64,000 bases of DNA. It comes from Sphingorhabdus lacus. GTDB lineage: Bacteria > Pseudomonadota > Alphaproteobacteria > Sphingomonadales > Sphingomonadaceae. Numbering within the stretch: position 1 is the first letter of the stretch; each line of letters starts with the position of its first letter. Positions 53,951-63,813 of this stretch are shown one piece after another. Under the pieces are notes generated by a model. The model saw nothing but the letters and a program-made list of their open reading frames with translations. It was not told the origin of the DNA and made no database searches. The stretch spans positions 2,462,001-2,526,000 of the forward strand of contig NZ_CP035733.1 of NCBI RefSeq assembly GCF_009768975.1, in the 5' to 3' direction. A program made the position numbers and the translations under genes.

Positions 53951-55335
53951 CGCCGCTTTTCAGCTGGATACAGCATTTGCAGCATGAATTGCTTCTGTTC
54001 GGTGCCTTCTGGTTTCTGGTCGGTGCAGTCGACGATCTGTGCATTGACCTGCTGTGGTTCGGGCACCGGATGCGGTCGTTCCTGCGCCGGTCCGGCAGGC
54101 AAGAGGACCGTGCCGCGCCGCTGGATGACCATGGATCGTTGATGGCCATCTTCGTTCCCGCATGGGCCGAGGAGGCGGTTATCGGGACGATGCTGCTGCA
54201 TTGCCTCACCGCTTGGAGAGACAGCCCATGCCGCTTTCGCATTTATGTGGGATGCTACCCCAATGACCGGGATACGGTTCTCCGTATTCTGGAAGTTTCG
54301 CGAACCGCGCTTCAGATCCGTCCCGTGTTGCTGCCGCATAAAGGGCCGACGACGAAGGCCGACTGCCTCAATCATCTTTGGGCTGCGCTATTGGCCGATG
54401 AAATTGCGGAAGGTTTCAGCACAAAGGCCATCATCCTGCACGACGCGGAAGACGCCGTGCACCCGGGCGAGCTTGACCTGTTCCATCGTCTGATCCCGCA
54501 CTATGCCGCCGTGCAACTGCCCGTGATCCCCGTTCGGGCGCCCGGATCGCGCTGGGTGAGCGGCCATTATTGCGACGAATTTGCTGAATCGCATGGCAAG
54601 ACCATGGTCGTGCGGCAGGCCCTTGGCGCGCATCTCCCGCTTGCAGGGGTCGGCTGCGCCATTGATCGACATATGCTGGAGCGCATCGCGGGTCAGGCAA
54701 ATGGCCAGCCATTTGACCAAAGCAGCCTGACCGAGGATTATGAGTTAGGGCTGACAATAGGCAGGCTGGGCGGCCGGACGATCATGGCCCGGACACGCGG
54801 ACGCGATGGGCAGTTGATTGGAACGCGATCCTGCTTTCCGGCCACCTTGTCGACATCCGTCCGGCAGAAGACACGATGGCTTACCGGCATCGCCTTTGCA
54901 GGCTGGGACCGGCTGCGCTGGAACGGCGGTCTGGCCCAGAAATGGATGCTGCTGCACGACCGGCGCTCGATCTTCGCCGCAGCCGTGATGCTTGCCGCCT
55001 ATCTGGGAATGGCGGTGGCGGGCTTCACAGCGTTACTGGGGAAGGCGCATTATCTCGAACCAGAGCCGATCTCGGCTTCGCTGACATCGCTGCTCATTCT
55101 GAATTCCCTTTTCCTTTTCTGGCGACTGGCCATCCGTGCCGCTTTTGTGGCTTCGGTCTATGGACCTGCCGAGGCCATGCTCTCTATTCCGCGCAGTCTG
55201 GTGGGCAATATGATCGCCATCTTGTCGGCTCGCAAAGCCGCTTTTGGCTATCTACGCCACTGCCTTGGCGCACCTCTTTCCTGGGACAAGACCGAGCATC
55301 TGGTCGTCCCCGTGCCGCAACATTTGCAGGTCTGA
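53947..55335 (+). CDS. NfrB-like processive glycosyltransferase (GT2), lacking the MshEN domain
   Basis: The 462-residue protein has an N-terminal membrane helix, a GT2 catalytic domain and about three C-terminal helices. Catalytic features are IILHDAEDAVHPGEL (DxD-like), SLTEDYELG (TED) and RQKTRW (Q-x-x-R-W), the pattern of processive synthases such as cellulose synthase. Overall it resembles NfrB of E. coli, the inner-membrane glycosyltransferase of the N4 glycan receptor system, but that protein is about 745 residues and has a C-terminal c-di-GMP-binding MshEN domain. This one stops after the last membrane region. Confidence 0.8.
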   Translation: MTPLFSWIQHLQHELLLFGAFWFLVGAVDDLCIDLLWFGHRMRSFLRRSGRQEDRAAPLDDHGSLMAIFVPAWAEEAVIGTMLLHCLTAWRDSPCRFRIYVGCYPNDRDTVLRILEVSRTALQIRPVLLPHKGPTTKADCLNHLWAALLADEIAEGFSTKAIILHDAEDAVHPGELDLFHRLIPHYAAVQLPVIPVRAPGSRWVSGHYCDEFAESHGKTMVVRQALGAHLPLAGVGCAIDRHMLERIAGQANGQPFDQSSLTEDYELGLTIGRLGGRTIMARTRGRDGQLIGTRSCFPATLSTSVRQKTRWLTGIAFAGWDRLRWNGGLAQKWMLLHDRRSIFAAAVMLAAYLGMAVAGFTALLGKAHYLEPEPISASLTSLLILNSLFLFWRLAIRAAFVASVYGPAEAMLSIPRSLVGNMIAILSARKAAFGYLRHCLGAPLSWDKTEHLVVPVPQHLQV

Positions 55336-55336
55336 C

Positions 55337-56356
55337 ATGCGCGGACGTCAGTTCGGATTTCTGGCCCTGTTGGCCGGGTTCTGGTGTGCGGGCCGGATTA
55401 TGACCGCGCAATCCGTTCCCGCATCGCAGCAAGCGCCCAAACTCAAGACGGTCGCTGCACAGTCCCCATCGACGACAACCCCGCAACAGCTCCACCGCGC
55501 CACGCCCACACCCTCTCCGGAGCGCATAGCCCGATCTGCAGGGCATCGCCTGCCGGTCACACCGATCTCGGCCTTGTCACCGATATCGGCGCATATCATC
55601 CCGCCATCGACAGCGTTGGTAACGGCACAAGCAACAACCCCATGGCAAGGCCCCGCGACATCATTCGCTCCCACCGCGCCATCGGGGAATACACAGGTAG
55701 AGCAGCCACGCGTGCTACATGTCTACGGCTACAGCTTTTTCCGCAAGGCATCCGCTTCCGGCCTGACCGCTCCCGGGGCGCAATATGGCGGCAGCCAGAG
55801 CGGATTTGTTGCGACATGGGACATTGTTCCGCCGCGCCGAGGCCGCGACATGTTCCGCATTGCCCTTTTGGCGCGCGCGGCGATTGCGCATGGCAAAACG
55901 CCCGACCGTGAGCTTTCCGCCGGTATCCGTTTGCAGCCGCTGCCCCGCTTGCCCGTTTCGCTTTCGGTCGAACGCCGTTTCCGGCCTACGCGCGCCGATG
56001 CCAATGCCGCTTATCTTGCAGGGGGCACATCGCTTGCCCTGCCCCGTGCCTTTCGGATGGACGCCTTTGCGCAGGCCGGAATAGTTTCGGGACCTGCGGC
56101 AGGTCCCTTTTTCGATTTTTCCGCGCAAGCGGACCGCAAATTTGTTCAATATCGAACAGGCACAGCGCGGGCCGGAGCCGGCCTGTGGGGCGGCGGCCAA
56201 AGCGGTGTGTTCCGTATTGATGTCGGCCCGACGGTGCGCACCGACATCGCAATCGCCAGAACAAATCTGCGCCTTAGTGCCGATTGGCGCATCCGCATTG
56301 CGGGCGACGCTGCACCTGCCAGCGGACCGGCGATGACATTGTCCACCAGTTTCTGA
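55337..56356 (+). CDS. Outer-membrane-type protein resembling the C-terminal domain of NfrA
   Basis: The 339-residue protein starts one base after the glycosyltransferase stop. It has a signal peptide (RQFGFLALLAGFWCAGRIM), then a Pro/Ser/Thr-rich linker of about 115 residues. A beta-rich domain follows with YGGSQSGFVATWDI and LSAGIRLQPLPRLPVSLSVERRF, a pattern I associate with the NfrA C-terminal barrel. It ends in a Phe, as outer-membrane proteins do. E. coli NfrA is about 990 residues with TPR repeats; none are seen here. It probably exports the glycan made by the upstream enzyme. Confidence 0.68.
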   Translation: MRGRQFGFLALLAGFWCAGRIMTAQSVPASQQAPKLKTVAAQSPSTTTPQQLHRATPTPSPERIARSAGHRLPVTPISALSPISAHIIPPSTALVTAQATTPWQGPATSFAPTAPSGNTQVEQPRVLHVYGYSFFRKASASGLTAPGAQYGGSQSGFVATWDIVPPRRGRDMFRIALLARAAIAHGKTPDRELSAGIRLQPLPRLPVSLSVERRFRPTRADANAAYLAGGTSLALPRAFRMDAFAQAGIVSGPAAGPFFDFSAQADRKFVQYRTGTARAGAGLWGGGQSGVFRIDVGPTVRTDIAIARTNLRLSADWRIRIAGDAAPASGPAMTLSTSF

Positions 56357-56408
56357 GCGGCGGTCTTTATCCCCGGTCCAAAACGGGTTAGGGTCTCCGC
56401 CATCACAA

Positions 56409-57323
56409 ATGGATATCTATCTTCCCATCGCCAATTTGTCCGTCAATGCCCTTGTCATCATCCTGCTGGGTGGTGCGGTCGGCATGCTGTCGGGAATGTT
56501 TGGCGTTGGCGGTGGTTTCCTGACCACGCCGCTGCTGATCTTTTACGGCATTCCACCCACGGTCGCGGCGGCGTCTGCCTCTACGCAGGTCACCGGAGCA
56601 AGTGTTTCAGGTGTCTTTGCCCATATGAAACGCGGCGGTGTCGATTTTCAGATGGGCGCGGTGCTCGTGGTCGGCGGCATGTTCGGGACAGCCGCCGGGG
56701 CCGCAATATTCGAGATATTGGAGGCGCTGGGTCAAATCGATACCGTCATCAATATTCTCTATGTCGTCATGCTGGGTAGCATCGGCGGACTGATGGCAAA
56801 GGAAAGTCTGGGAAGTGTGCTGGCGGTGCGGGCCGGCAAGCCCCGCCCTGCCGCCAAACGCCGCCACCATCCGCTTGTTGCCAGCCTACCGATGCGGTGG
56901 CGTTTCTACCGTTCGGGTCTCTACATCTCACCGCTGGCTCCGCTGATCCTGGGCTTTGTAACTGGTATCATGACCATGCTGCTCGGCGTCGGTGGCGGCT
57001 TCATCATGGTTCCCGCAATGCTCTATCTGTTGGGCATGGGGGCGCAGGTGGTGGTCGGCACATCGCTGTTCCAGATATTGTTCGTCACCATGGCATCGAC
57101 CATGATGCACAGCCTGACCACCAAGGCGGTGGATATCGTCCTTGCTGTCTTTTTGCTGATCGGCAGCGTCACCGGTGCGCAGATCGGCGCCCGTCTGGCG
57201 CAGCGTATGCGGCCCGACTATCTCCGCCTTTTGCTGGCGGCCATCGTCCTGCTCGTCGCGCTTCGCATGGCACTGGGTCTGGGATGGCGGCCCGATGAGA
57301 TTTACACGGTGCAGGCGCTATGA
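56409..57323 (+). CDS. TauE/SafE family sulfite exporter-like permease
   Basis: The 304-residue protein has about eight membrane helices and the duplicated TauE motif: LLGGAVGMLSGMFGVGGGFLTTPLL near residue 17 and FVTGIMTMLLGVGGGFIMVPAMLYL near residue 180. Family members export sulfite, sulfoacetate or other anions. Its stop overlaps the start of a TIGR02186 gene by 4 bases; this pair is conserved in alphaproteobacteria. Confidence 0.9.
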   Translation: MDIYLPIANLSVNALVIILLGGAVGMLSGMFGVGGGFLTTPLLIFYGIPPTVAAASASTQVTGASVSGVFAHMKRGGVDFQMGAVLVVGGMFGTAAGAAIFEILEALGQIDTVINILYVVMLGSIGGLMAKESLGSVLAVRAGKPRPAAKRRHHPLVASLPMRWRFYRSGLYISPLAPLILGFVTGIMTMLLGVGGGFIMVPAMLYLLGMGAQVVVGTSLFQILFVTMASTMMHSLTTKAVDIVLAVFLLIGSVTGAQIGARLAQRMRPDYLRLLLAAIVLLVALRMALGLGWRPDEIYTVQAL

Positions 57324-58084
57324 AATGGATCGTGGCGCTGGCGTTGATGTTCCTGCCCCTCTCGCTTTCGGCGCAGGCGGTACCCAAATTGGTACCCGAT
57401 GTGTCGCAGAGACAGATCAACATCCAGTCCGGCTTTACAGGGGCCGAATTGCTGCTTTTCGGGGCCATCATATATCCACGCGGCGTTGCACCCGAAGGCC
57501 AGGTCGATGTCGCCGTCGTGTTGCGCGGCCCCGCCCGGCCGATCACCTTGCGTGAAAAGCAGAAGATCGCCGGCATCTGGATTAACGCGGATAGCAGCGA
57601 TTTCCGCTCGGTTCCGGTCTATTATGCAATCGCCTCCTCCCGTCCGCTCCGCAATATTGTCGACAGCAAAACCGCCGCCATTTACGAATTGGGCCTCGAT
57701 AAGCTGCAGCTTTCGCCCAGCGGCGAAGTGGACGCGAAAGAACAGCGCCGTTTCAGCAATGGCCTTGTCGACTTGAAGCAGCGCAACGGGTTGTTTCGTC
57801 AAGAGGCCGGATCGGTCGAAATCACGGATCAGGTGCTTTATCGCGCCCGCCTGAAAATCCCGTCCAGTGTTCCAGTAGGCACCTATGTCGCCGAAACGCT
57901 GCTGATCCGGAACGGGCGGGTGATTGTGGCCGATGACAATGTCGAGGTGCGTGTGCGCAAGACAGGTTTCGAACAACTGATCACCGTTCTGGCGCAGGAT
58001 TATTCCCTGTTCTACGGGGCCATGGCGGTCCTGGTGTCGCTGCTTCTGGGCTGGTTTGCAGGCTATATCTTCCAACGCATCTGA
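57320..58084 (+). CDS. TIGR02186 family transmembrane protein
   Basis: The 254-residue protein has a signal peptide ending near SAQA, a large periplasmic beta domain (FTGAELLLFGAIIYPRG, VAVVLRGPARPITLREKQK) and a C-terminal membrane anchor (YGAMAVLVSLLLGWFAGYIF). It matches TIGR02186, a family found next to TauE/SafE permeases and thought to help in sulfur compound export. It is coupled to the upstream permease gene. Confidence 0.87.
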   Translation: MKWIVALALMFLPLSLSAQAVPKLVPDVSQRQINIQSGFTGAELLLFGAIIYPRGVAPEGQVDVAVVLRGPARPITLREKQKIAGIWINADSSDFRSVPVYYAIASSRPLRNIVDSKTAAIYELGLDKLQLSPSGEVDAKEQRRFSNGLVDLKQRNGLFRQEAGSVEITDQVLYRARLKIPSSVPVGTYVAETLLIRNGRVIVADDNVEVRVRKTGFEQLITVLAQDYSLFYGAMAVLVSLLLGWFAGYIFQRI

Positions 58085-58128
58085 TACGGCCTATTTTGGC
58101 TAAATCAGCAAAAAGTGCGGGGCCCGAT

Positions 58129-58146
58129 AGTAAATAAATCTTTACT
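58129..58146. promoter_or_regulatory. AT-rich dyad upstream of the HerA-like gene
   Basis: AGTAAA (58129-58134) and TTTACT (58141-58146) form a perfect 6-6-6 dyad about 45 bases before the HerA-like start. It may be an operator or chance in an AT-rich promoter region. Confidence 0.25.
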
Positions 58147-58189
58147 TTCTAACTCTACAGTCGGCCCGATCATAAAGGGCATTTCGACC

Positions 58190-59926
58190 ATGGATATTAG
58201 CGGAAATCACCAGTTTTCATCGGCGCAACCCCTCGACAGCGCGGGCATGGCGACGGCACAGGCAGGCCCCGTCGCAATGGCACCGGCCGCCCGCGAGGCA
58301 GCCACGCACGTCCCGACAAACGGTCCGGCATTGCACCATATCGGTTTCGTTATGGAAATTGCTGGGTCCAGTTCGCAGGTCACGCTGGATTCCGGCGTGC
58401 TCAACGAGCTGATGGCGCACAGCGATCCCAGCATTGCCATGGCCGGGCAGGTTGGCAGTCAGATCAAGATACGCGTCGGCAGCACCTGGCTGCTGGCAAG
58501 CATCCGGACCCAGAAATTGCACGAACGTGAACAGGGAGTCATCATGGCCGCCGTGGATTTCCTCGGCGAAGGCGATGAAGAAAAATTGACGGGGAAAATC
58601 TATAATTTCCGCCGTGGTGTGACCCGCTATCCCGTTCCGGGCAGCGAAGTTTACGCTGTCTCCAGCTCGGATATGAAGCAGGTGTATGCCGCCGATGCCC
58701 GCGCGCATGTCGAAATCGGCACCGTTTTCCCTACCAAGGATATTCGCGGCGCGCTCTATGTCGACGCGATGCTCGGTAAGCATTTCGCGCTTCTGGGATC
58801 AACCGGTACCGGTAAGTCCACCAGTGCGGCCCTGATCCTGCATAAAATATGCGATATCGCGCCCGAGGGCCATATCGTCATGATCGACCCGCACGGCGAA
58901 TATTCCGCCGCGTTCAAGAACAACGGCGCGCTGTTCGACGTCAACAACCTCGCCATGCCCTATTGGATGATGAACTTTGCCGAACATTGCGAAGTCTTTG
59001 TGACATCCACCGGGGACGACAAGCAGATCGACAGCGACATTTTGGCCCGCTGCCTGTTGCAGGCCCGTTCGAAAAACCGGATTGCCGAAAGCATCGGCAA
59101 GCTGACCGTCGATGCCCCGATCCCCTATCTGTTGTCGGATCTGACCAACATCATCCAGACCGAAATGGGCAAATTGGACAAGGCGACAAACAGTGCGCCG
59201 TTCATGCGTCTGAAGGGCAAGATCGAGGAACTGAAAGCCGATCCGCGCTATAACTTCATGTTCTCCGGCATGTTGGTGGGTGACACCATGGCCGATTTTG
59301 TCGGCAAGATTTTCCGTCTGCCATCGGGCGGTAAGCCCATCTCGATCATCGACGTGTCGGGCGTTCCGTCCGATATTACGTCAACAGTGGTCGCCGTTTT
59401 GTCGCGCCTTGTCTTTGACTATGCCATCTGGTCGCGCAACGAACCGCAGCGTCCCATCTTGCTGGTCTGCGAAGAAGCCCACCGTTACATTCCGTCCGAC
59501 CGCGTGTCCAAAGCCAGCGCCGTACGCTCGATCTTGGAGCGTATCGCCAAGGAAGGCCGTAAATATGGCGTGTCGCTGGGCCTCATTACGCAGCGTCCGT
59601 CCGACTTGGCCGAAGGTGTGTTGTCGCAGTGCGGCACGATCATCTCGATGCGTCTCAACAACGACCGCGACCAGGCCTTTGTCCGCGCAGCGATGCCCGA
59701 AGGTGCACGCGGCTTCCTGGATTCCATCCCCGCGCTGCGCAACCGCGAATGCATCATTTGCGGTGAAGGTGTGAGCATTCCCATCCGCGTCGCTCTCGAC
59801 AATCTCGAGGAAGAAAAGCGCCCGGCATCGGAAGACCCGCTGTTCAGCCAGTTGTGGCAGGAAACCGGCGGCGAAAGCGAGATATTGGAACGTGTCGTCA
59901 GAAGGTGGCGCGCCCAGGGCCGGTAA
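58190..59926 (+). CDS. HerA-like DNA translocase/ATPase (DUF87), orphan
   Basis: The 578-residue protein from MDISGNHQFS has a HAS-barrel-like N-terminal region. Walker A is GSTGTGKST at 203-211, Walker B is PILLVCEEAHRYIP near residue 422, and sensor-like segments such as ITQRPSDLAEGVLSQCGT follow. It resembles HerA/FtsK-type hexameric ATPases. In archaea HerA works with the nuclease NurA; here no nuclease gene is adjacent, and the downstream gene is a convergent beta-helix protein. A GTG at 58115 would add 25 residues but lacks the family N-terminus. Confidence 0.85.
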   Translation: MDISGNHQFSSAQPLDSAGMATAQAGPVAMAPAAREAATHVPTNGPALHHIGFVMEIAGSSSQVTLDSGVLNELMAHSDPSIAMAGQVGSQIKIRVGSTWLLASIRTQKLHEREQGVIMAAVDFLGEGDEEKLTGKIYNFRRGVTRYPVPGSEVYAVSSSDMKQVYAADARAHVEIGTVFPTKDIRGALYVDAMLGKHFALLGSTGTGKSTSAALILHKICDIAPEGHIVMIDPHGEYSAAFKNNGALFDVNNLAMPYWMMNFAEHCEVFVTSTGDDKQIDSDILARCLLQARSKNRIAESIGKLTVDAPIPYLLSDLTNIIQTEMGKLDKATNSAPFMRLKGKIEELKADPRYNFMFSGMLVGDTMADFVGKIFRLPSGGKPISIIDVSGVPSDITSTVVAVLSRLVFDYAIWSRNEPQRPILLVCEEAHRYIPSDRVSKASAVRSILERIAKEGRKYGVSLGLITQRPSDLAEGVLSQCGTIISMRLNNDRDQAFVRAAMPEGARGFLDSIPALRNRECIICGEGVSIPIRVALDNLEEEKRPASEDPLFSQLWQETGGESEILERVVRRWRAQGR

Positions 59927-60138
59927 GGCGGCTTCGCCTTGCGCAACTGCGCAACGGCAACCCGATGCCACATGGTTGCAATGTTGGATAAGATTTTGCA
60001 GCAAGGCTGCGCCTGCCGAAGGGCAGGACGCGGCTCTTTGAACTGTTGAATATCCTTACGGAGTCCGCCTGATTGTCCGTTAATTTAACGCAACAAAGGA
60101 TACAGTTTCGCCCCTCGTTTGCGTATCTTTTGTATCTT

Positions 60139-60153
60139 TAGGGTCAGGACCTA
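60139..60153. promoter_or_regulatory. Short palindromic box (second copy)
   Basis: TAGGGTCAGGACCTA differs at one position from the box at 13014-13028. It lies in the 230-base gap between the convergent HerA-like and beta-helix genes, close to the stop codon of the latter. That gap also holds a small hairpin (AAGGCGGCTTCGCCTT) just after the HerA stop. Confidence 0.35.
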
Positions 60154-60156
60154 AGT

Positions 60157-61089
60157 TCAGCGGCGCTCGAACGGCTTCAGTCCGCGTCCCAGCCGGTTGC
60201 CACCCAACGCGATACGATCACCCGACCAGTCGGCTAGAAAAGTTGTTTGCCGGTCCACCCCGGGGGCGATGCTGGCTTCATTGGCATTAATGGCGAGGCC
60301 AGCGCTTGTCTGCTGACGGCCTTCGGGGGCGACGGTGATAAAGGCGCTGTAATTTTCCTTGCTCGCCCCTTGCACAAAAATATTGCGAACGATGCTGCCG
60401 GTTGCCCCGTTGGGCAAGTCGATCATGTAATTGGTTTCCTTGCCGCGCGTGTCGTCAAAGGCATTGTCGCTGATGGTCACCTGCGCCGCCCGGCTTTTGA
60501 CATAATGCCCGCCATTGCCGCGTTCAAACCGGCTGTTGGTCACCGTTAGCGAGCCATAGCCGCCAATATAAATGCTGTGCGCGCAGCTCAGCCCCCGGTC
60601 GCAGCGTCCCAATCCAGAAAAGGTCGACTGGTCGATGCGGATCGAGGCCGAACGGTCCTCCGCAGTCAGGATGCCCTGTTCGCTATTCCGGAAGATGGCC
60701 CGCGTGACGGTCAGGTCGCCTTTTTCCAGGCGTATACCCGCACCATTGGCATCGGGCACGCGCATATTCTGGAAAATAATGCCGTCGACACTTGCGGCTT
60801 GCCCGCGCAGCACAAGCGCGGCCTTGCCTTCACAGGTCGCGCCGTCGAACACCACTTGCCCCGGAACTGCCGCGCGGAACGCGATCACACCCGCCGTCTG
60901 GATGGCGCATTGCCGATAGCTGCCCGGCGCGATGATGATGGTCCCTTCATCCTCGCCGATCGAATCCACGGCTTTTTGCAAAGTTGTATAGCTCCGTCCG
61001 GTTTCGGCATTCTGGAACGGTGCGGACGACTGCGCCGTGGCTGGAACTGCGCTGAGCAGGCTGATGAGCAGAAGCTGGGTTTTTCGCAT
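60157..61089 (-). CDS. Secreted right-handed parallel beta-helix protein
   Basis: The 310-residue protein has a signal peptide (MRKTQLLLISLLSAVPATAQ) and a beta-helix with repeated coils, such as GAGIRLEKGDLTVTRAIFRNSEQGIL and SLTVTNSRFERGNGGHYVKS. The pattern is that of right-handed beta-helix (NosD/pectate-lyase-like) repeats. Such proteins bind or cleave polysaccharides, but no catalytic residues of a known lyase family are obvious. It is convergent with the HerA-like gene. Confidence 0.78.
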   Translation of the reverse strand: MRKTQLLLISLLSAVPATAQSSAPFQNAETGRSYTTLQKAVDSIGEDEGTIIIAPGSYRQCAIQTAGVIAFRAAVPGQVVFDGATCEGKAALVLRGQAASVDGIIFQNMRVPDANGAGIRLEKGDLTVTRAIFRNSEQGILTAEDRSASIRIDQSTFSGLGRCDRGLSCAHSIYIGGYGSLTVTNSRFERGNGGHYVKSRAAQVTISDNAFDDTRGKETNYMIDLPNGATGSIVRNIFVQGASKENYSAFITVAPEGRQQTSAGLAINANEASIAPGVDRQTTFLADWSGDRIALGGNRLGRGLKPFERR

Positions 61090-61179
61090 AGCCTAAGCCT
61101 CATATCCGAGACGGCCCTGCTGAACCAGCCGGTTAACCAAGGCGGCAGGGCGCCGTCCCTTTGGGGGACAGCGCCACCT

Positions 61180-63798
61180 TTAGATGTTGAGGTTCGGCCG
61201 CAACCAGCGTGTCGCCGTGTCCATATCGACACCGCGGCGCGCCGCATATTCGGTCACCTGATCTTCGCCGATGCGCGCCACGCCGAAATATTCGGCCTGC
61301 GGATGACCAAAGTAAAAGCCGCTGACGGCTGCCGTCGGCAACATCGCAAAGCTTTCGGTCAGCGTGATGCCGGTCTTGTGCGTTGCATCCAGCAGGTCGA
61401 ACAAAATGGGCTTCAGGCTGTGGTCAGGGCAGGCCGGATAGCCCGGCGCAGGCCGTATTCCGCGATACTCTTCCCGAACCAGCGCCTCATTTGTCAATTG
61501 CTCGTCGGGCGCATAGCCCCATAATTCCTTACGAACATGCTGGTGCATCCGCTCGGCAAAGGCCTCGGCCAGCCGGTCGGCGAGCGCCTTCAGCATGATG
61601 TCGGAATAATCGTCGATATGCGCTTTAAATTCGGCAAGCTTCGTGCCGATGCCATGGCCCGTCGTTACCGCGAAGCCGCCGATCCAGTCGCCGTCCGGGC
61701 TGATGAAATCCGCGAGGCACATATTGGCCTTGCCCTCCCGCTTGGCAATTTGCTGTCGCAGGAAGGGCAGGCGGATATGCTCTTCGGTGTCTTCGCAATA
61801 GACGACGACATCGTCGCCATCGCGCCAACAGGGCCAAAGCCCGGCAACGCCTTTTGCCCGCAACCATTTTTCATTGATGATGCGGTCCAGCATGGCTTGC
61901 GCATCTTTGAACAGGTTGGCGGCGCTTTCGCCGACAACCTCATCGGTCAATATCGACGGATAGGTGCCGTGCAATTCCCACGCCCGGAAAAAAGGTGTCC
62001 AGTCGATATAGTCCCGCAGGTCGGCCAGGTCCCAGTCATCAAAGACATGGACGCCCGGTTGACGCGGTGGGGCAGGCTTCAGGCTTTCGTCGATTTCAAA
62101 CCCATTGGCACGCGCTTCATCCAGCGTCGCCAAAGGCTTGGCGGTCTTACCGGCACGCGCATCGCGGATATGGCTATATTCGGCACGCGTTTCGGCAACG
62201 AATTTGTCGGCCATGGTGTCGCTGACAAGAGTTCCGGCAACACCCACCGCGCGGGAGGCATCGAGAACATGAATGACCGGACCGGAATAGACCGGCTCGA
62301 TACGCAGCGCGGTGTGGGTCTTGGACGTGGTCGCCCCGCCGATCATCAGCGGCATGGTCATACCCGCCTTTTGCATTTCCTCGGCGACCGTGACCATCTC
62401 GTCCAGCGACGGCGTGATAAGCCCTGAAAGACCGATCATATCGGCGTCATTTTCGACCGCGGCTTTCAGGATTTCTGACCAGGGAACCATGACGCCCAGG
62501 TCCACAATCTCGAACCCGTTGCACTGCAGGACGACGCCGACGATATTTTTGCCGATATCATGGACGTCACCCTTTACGGTCGCCATGACGATCTTGCCCT
62601 TGCCCTTGGAATTCTCGTCCTTCTCGGCCTCGATATAAGGGAAAAGATGCGCCACAGCCTTTTTCATGACGCGCGCCGATTTGACGACCTGCGGCAGGAA
62701 CATTTTGCCGGAACCGAACAGATCGCCGACAACATTCATGCCGTCCATCAATGGGCCTTCGATGACCTCGATCGGGCGGCCACCGGCCTGTTTGATGGCC
62801 AGACGCGCCTCTTCGGTGTCGTCAACGATATGGGCGTCGATCCCTTTGACCAGTGCATGTTCGAGCCGCTTTGTAACCGGCCAACCGCGCCATTCGGCCT
62901 CGGCTTTTTCCTGCGCCACATCGGTGCCGCGGTATTTTTCGGCCAGAGAGATCAGCCGCTCGGTCGCATCGGCATCACGGTTGAGAATGACATCCTCACA
63001 CGCAACACGAAGCTCGGGGTCAATATCATCATAAATGTCGAGCTGGCCGGCATTGACAATCGCCATGTCCAGTCCGGCCGGGATCGCGTGGTAGAGAAAG
63101 ATCGAATGCATTGCCCGGCGGACAGGCTCGTTACCCCGGAAGGAGAAGGAAAGGTTCGAAAGACCGCCCGAATAATGGGCGTGCGGGCACAAGACCCGCA
63201 GCTCTTTGACTGCTTCGATGAAGTCGACACCGTAATTATTATGCTCTTCGATACCGGTGGCGACAGCAAAGATATTGGGGTCGAAAATGATGTCCTCGGG
63301 CGGAAAGCCGGTGCCGACCAATAGCTCATAGGCACGCTTGCAGATTTCGACTTTTCGTTCCTTGGTATCTGCTTGGCCCTTTTCATCAAAGGCCATCACC
63401 ACAACTGCGGCGCCATAGGCCATGCACAGACGCGCATGCTGCAGGAACTGCTCTTCGCCCTCTTTCATTGAAATCGAATTTACGATGGGCTTGCCCGAAA
63501 CGCATTTGAGACCCGCCTCGATCACACTCCATTTTGAACTGTCGATCATCAGCGGCACGCGCGCAATGTCAGGTTCGGCTGCGATCCGCTTGATAAACGT
63601 CGTCATCGCTTCATGCGCGTCGAGCAGACCTTCATCCATATTGATGTCAATAATCTGGGCACCATTTTCGACCTGATCGCGCGCCACTTCGACGGCGGCT
63701 TCATAATCGCCAGCGAGGATCAATTTCTTGAACTTGGCGCTGCCAGTAACATTTGTGCGTTCGCCGATATTGACGAACCGGGAGGAGGACGGGGTCAT
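61180..63798 (-). CDS. metH: Cobalamin-dependent methionine synthase, folate/B12/activation part
   Basis: The 872-residue protein begins with the pterin-binding domain ([17 protein letters not shown]), then the cap region and the cobalamin domain with D-x-H-x-x-G as DVHDIG at 411-416. It ends with the AdoMet activation domain ([22 protein letters not shown]). It lacks the N-terminal homocysteine-binding domain, which is encoded by the separate gene upstream. Together they methylate homocysteine with 5-methyl-THF. The split is common in sphingomonads and related alphaproteobacteria. Confidence 0.95.
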   Translation of the reverse strand: MTPSSSRFVNIGERTNVTGSAKFKKLILAGDYEAAVEVARDQVENGAQIIDINMDEGLLDAHEAMTTFIKRIAAEPDIARVPLMIDSSKWSVIEAGLKCVSGKPIVNSISMKEGEEQFLQHARLCMAYGAAVVVMAFDEKGQADTKERKVEICKRAYELLVGTGFPPEDIIFDPNIFAVATGIEEHNNYGVDFIEAVKELRVLCPHAHYSGGLSNLSFSFRGNEPVRRAMHSIFLYHAIPAGLDMAIVNAGQLDIYDDIDPELRVACEDVILNRDADATERLISLAEKYRGTDVAQEKAEAEWRGWPVTKRLEHALVKGIDAHIVDDTEEARLAIKQAGGRPIEVIEGPLMDGMNVVGDLFGSGKMFLPQVVKSARVMKKAVAHLFPYIEAEKDENSKGKGKIVMATVKGDVHDIGKNIVGVVLQCNGFEIVDLGVMVPWSEILKAAVENDADMIGLSGLITPSLDEMVTVAEEMQKAGMTMPLMIGGATTSKTHTALRIEPVYSGPVIHVLDASRAVGVAGTLVSDTMADKFVAETRAEYSHIRDARAGKTAKPLATLDEARANGFEIDESLKPAPPRQPGVHVFDDWDLADLRDYIDWTPFFRAWELHGTYPSILTDEVVGESAANLFKDAQAMLDRIINEKWLRAKGVAGLWPCWRDGDDVVVYCEDTEEHIRLPFLRQQIAKREGKANMCLADFISPDGDWIGGFAVTTGHGIGTKLAEFKAHIDDYSDIMLKALADRLAEAFAERMHQHVRKELWGYAPDEQLTNEALVREEYRGIRPAPGYPACPDHSLKPILFDLLDATHKTGITLTESFAMLPTAAVSGFYFGHPQAEYFGVARIGEDQVTEYAARRGVDMDTATRWLRPNLNI

Positions 63799-63813
63799 GA
63801 TTTCTTTTCTAGT

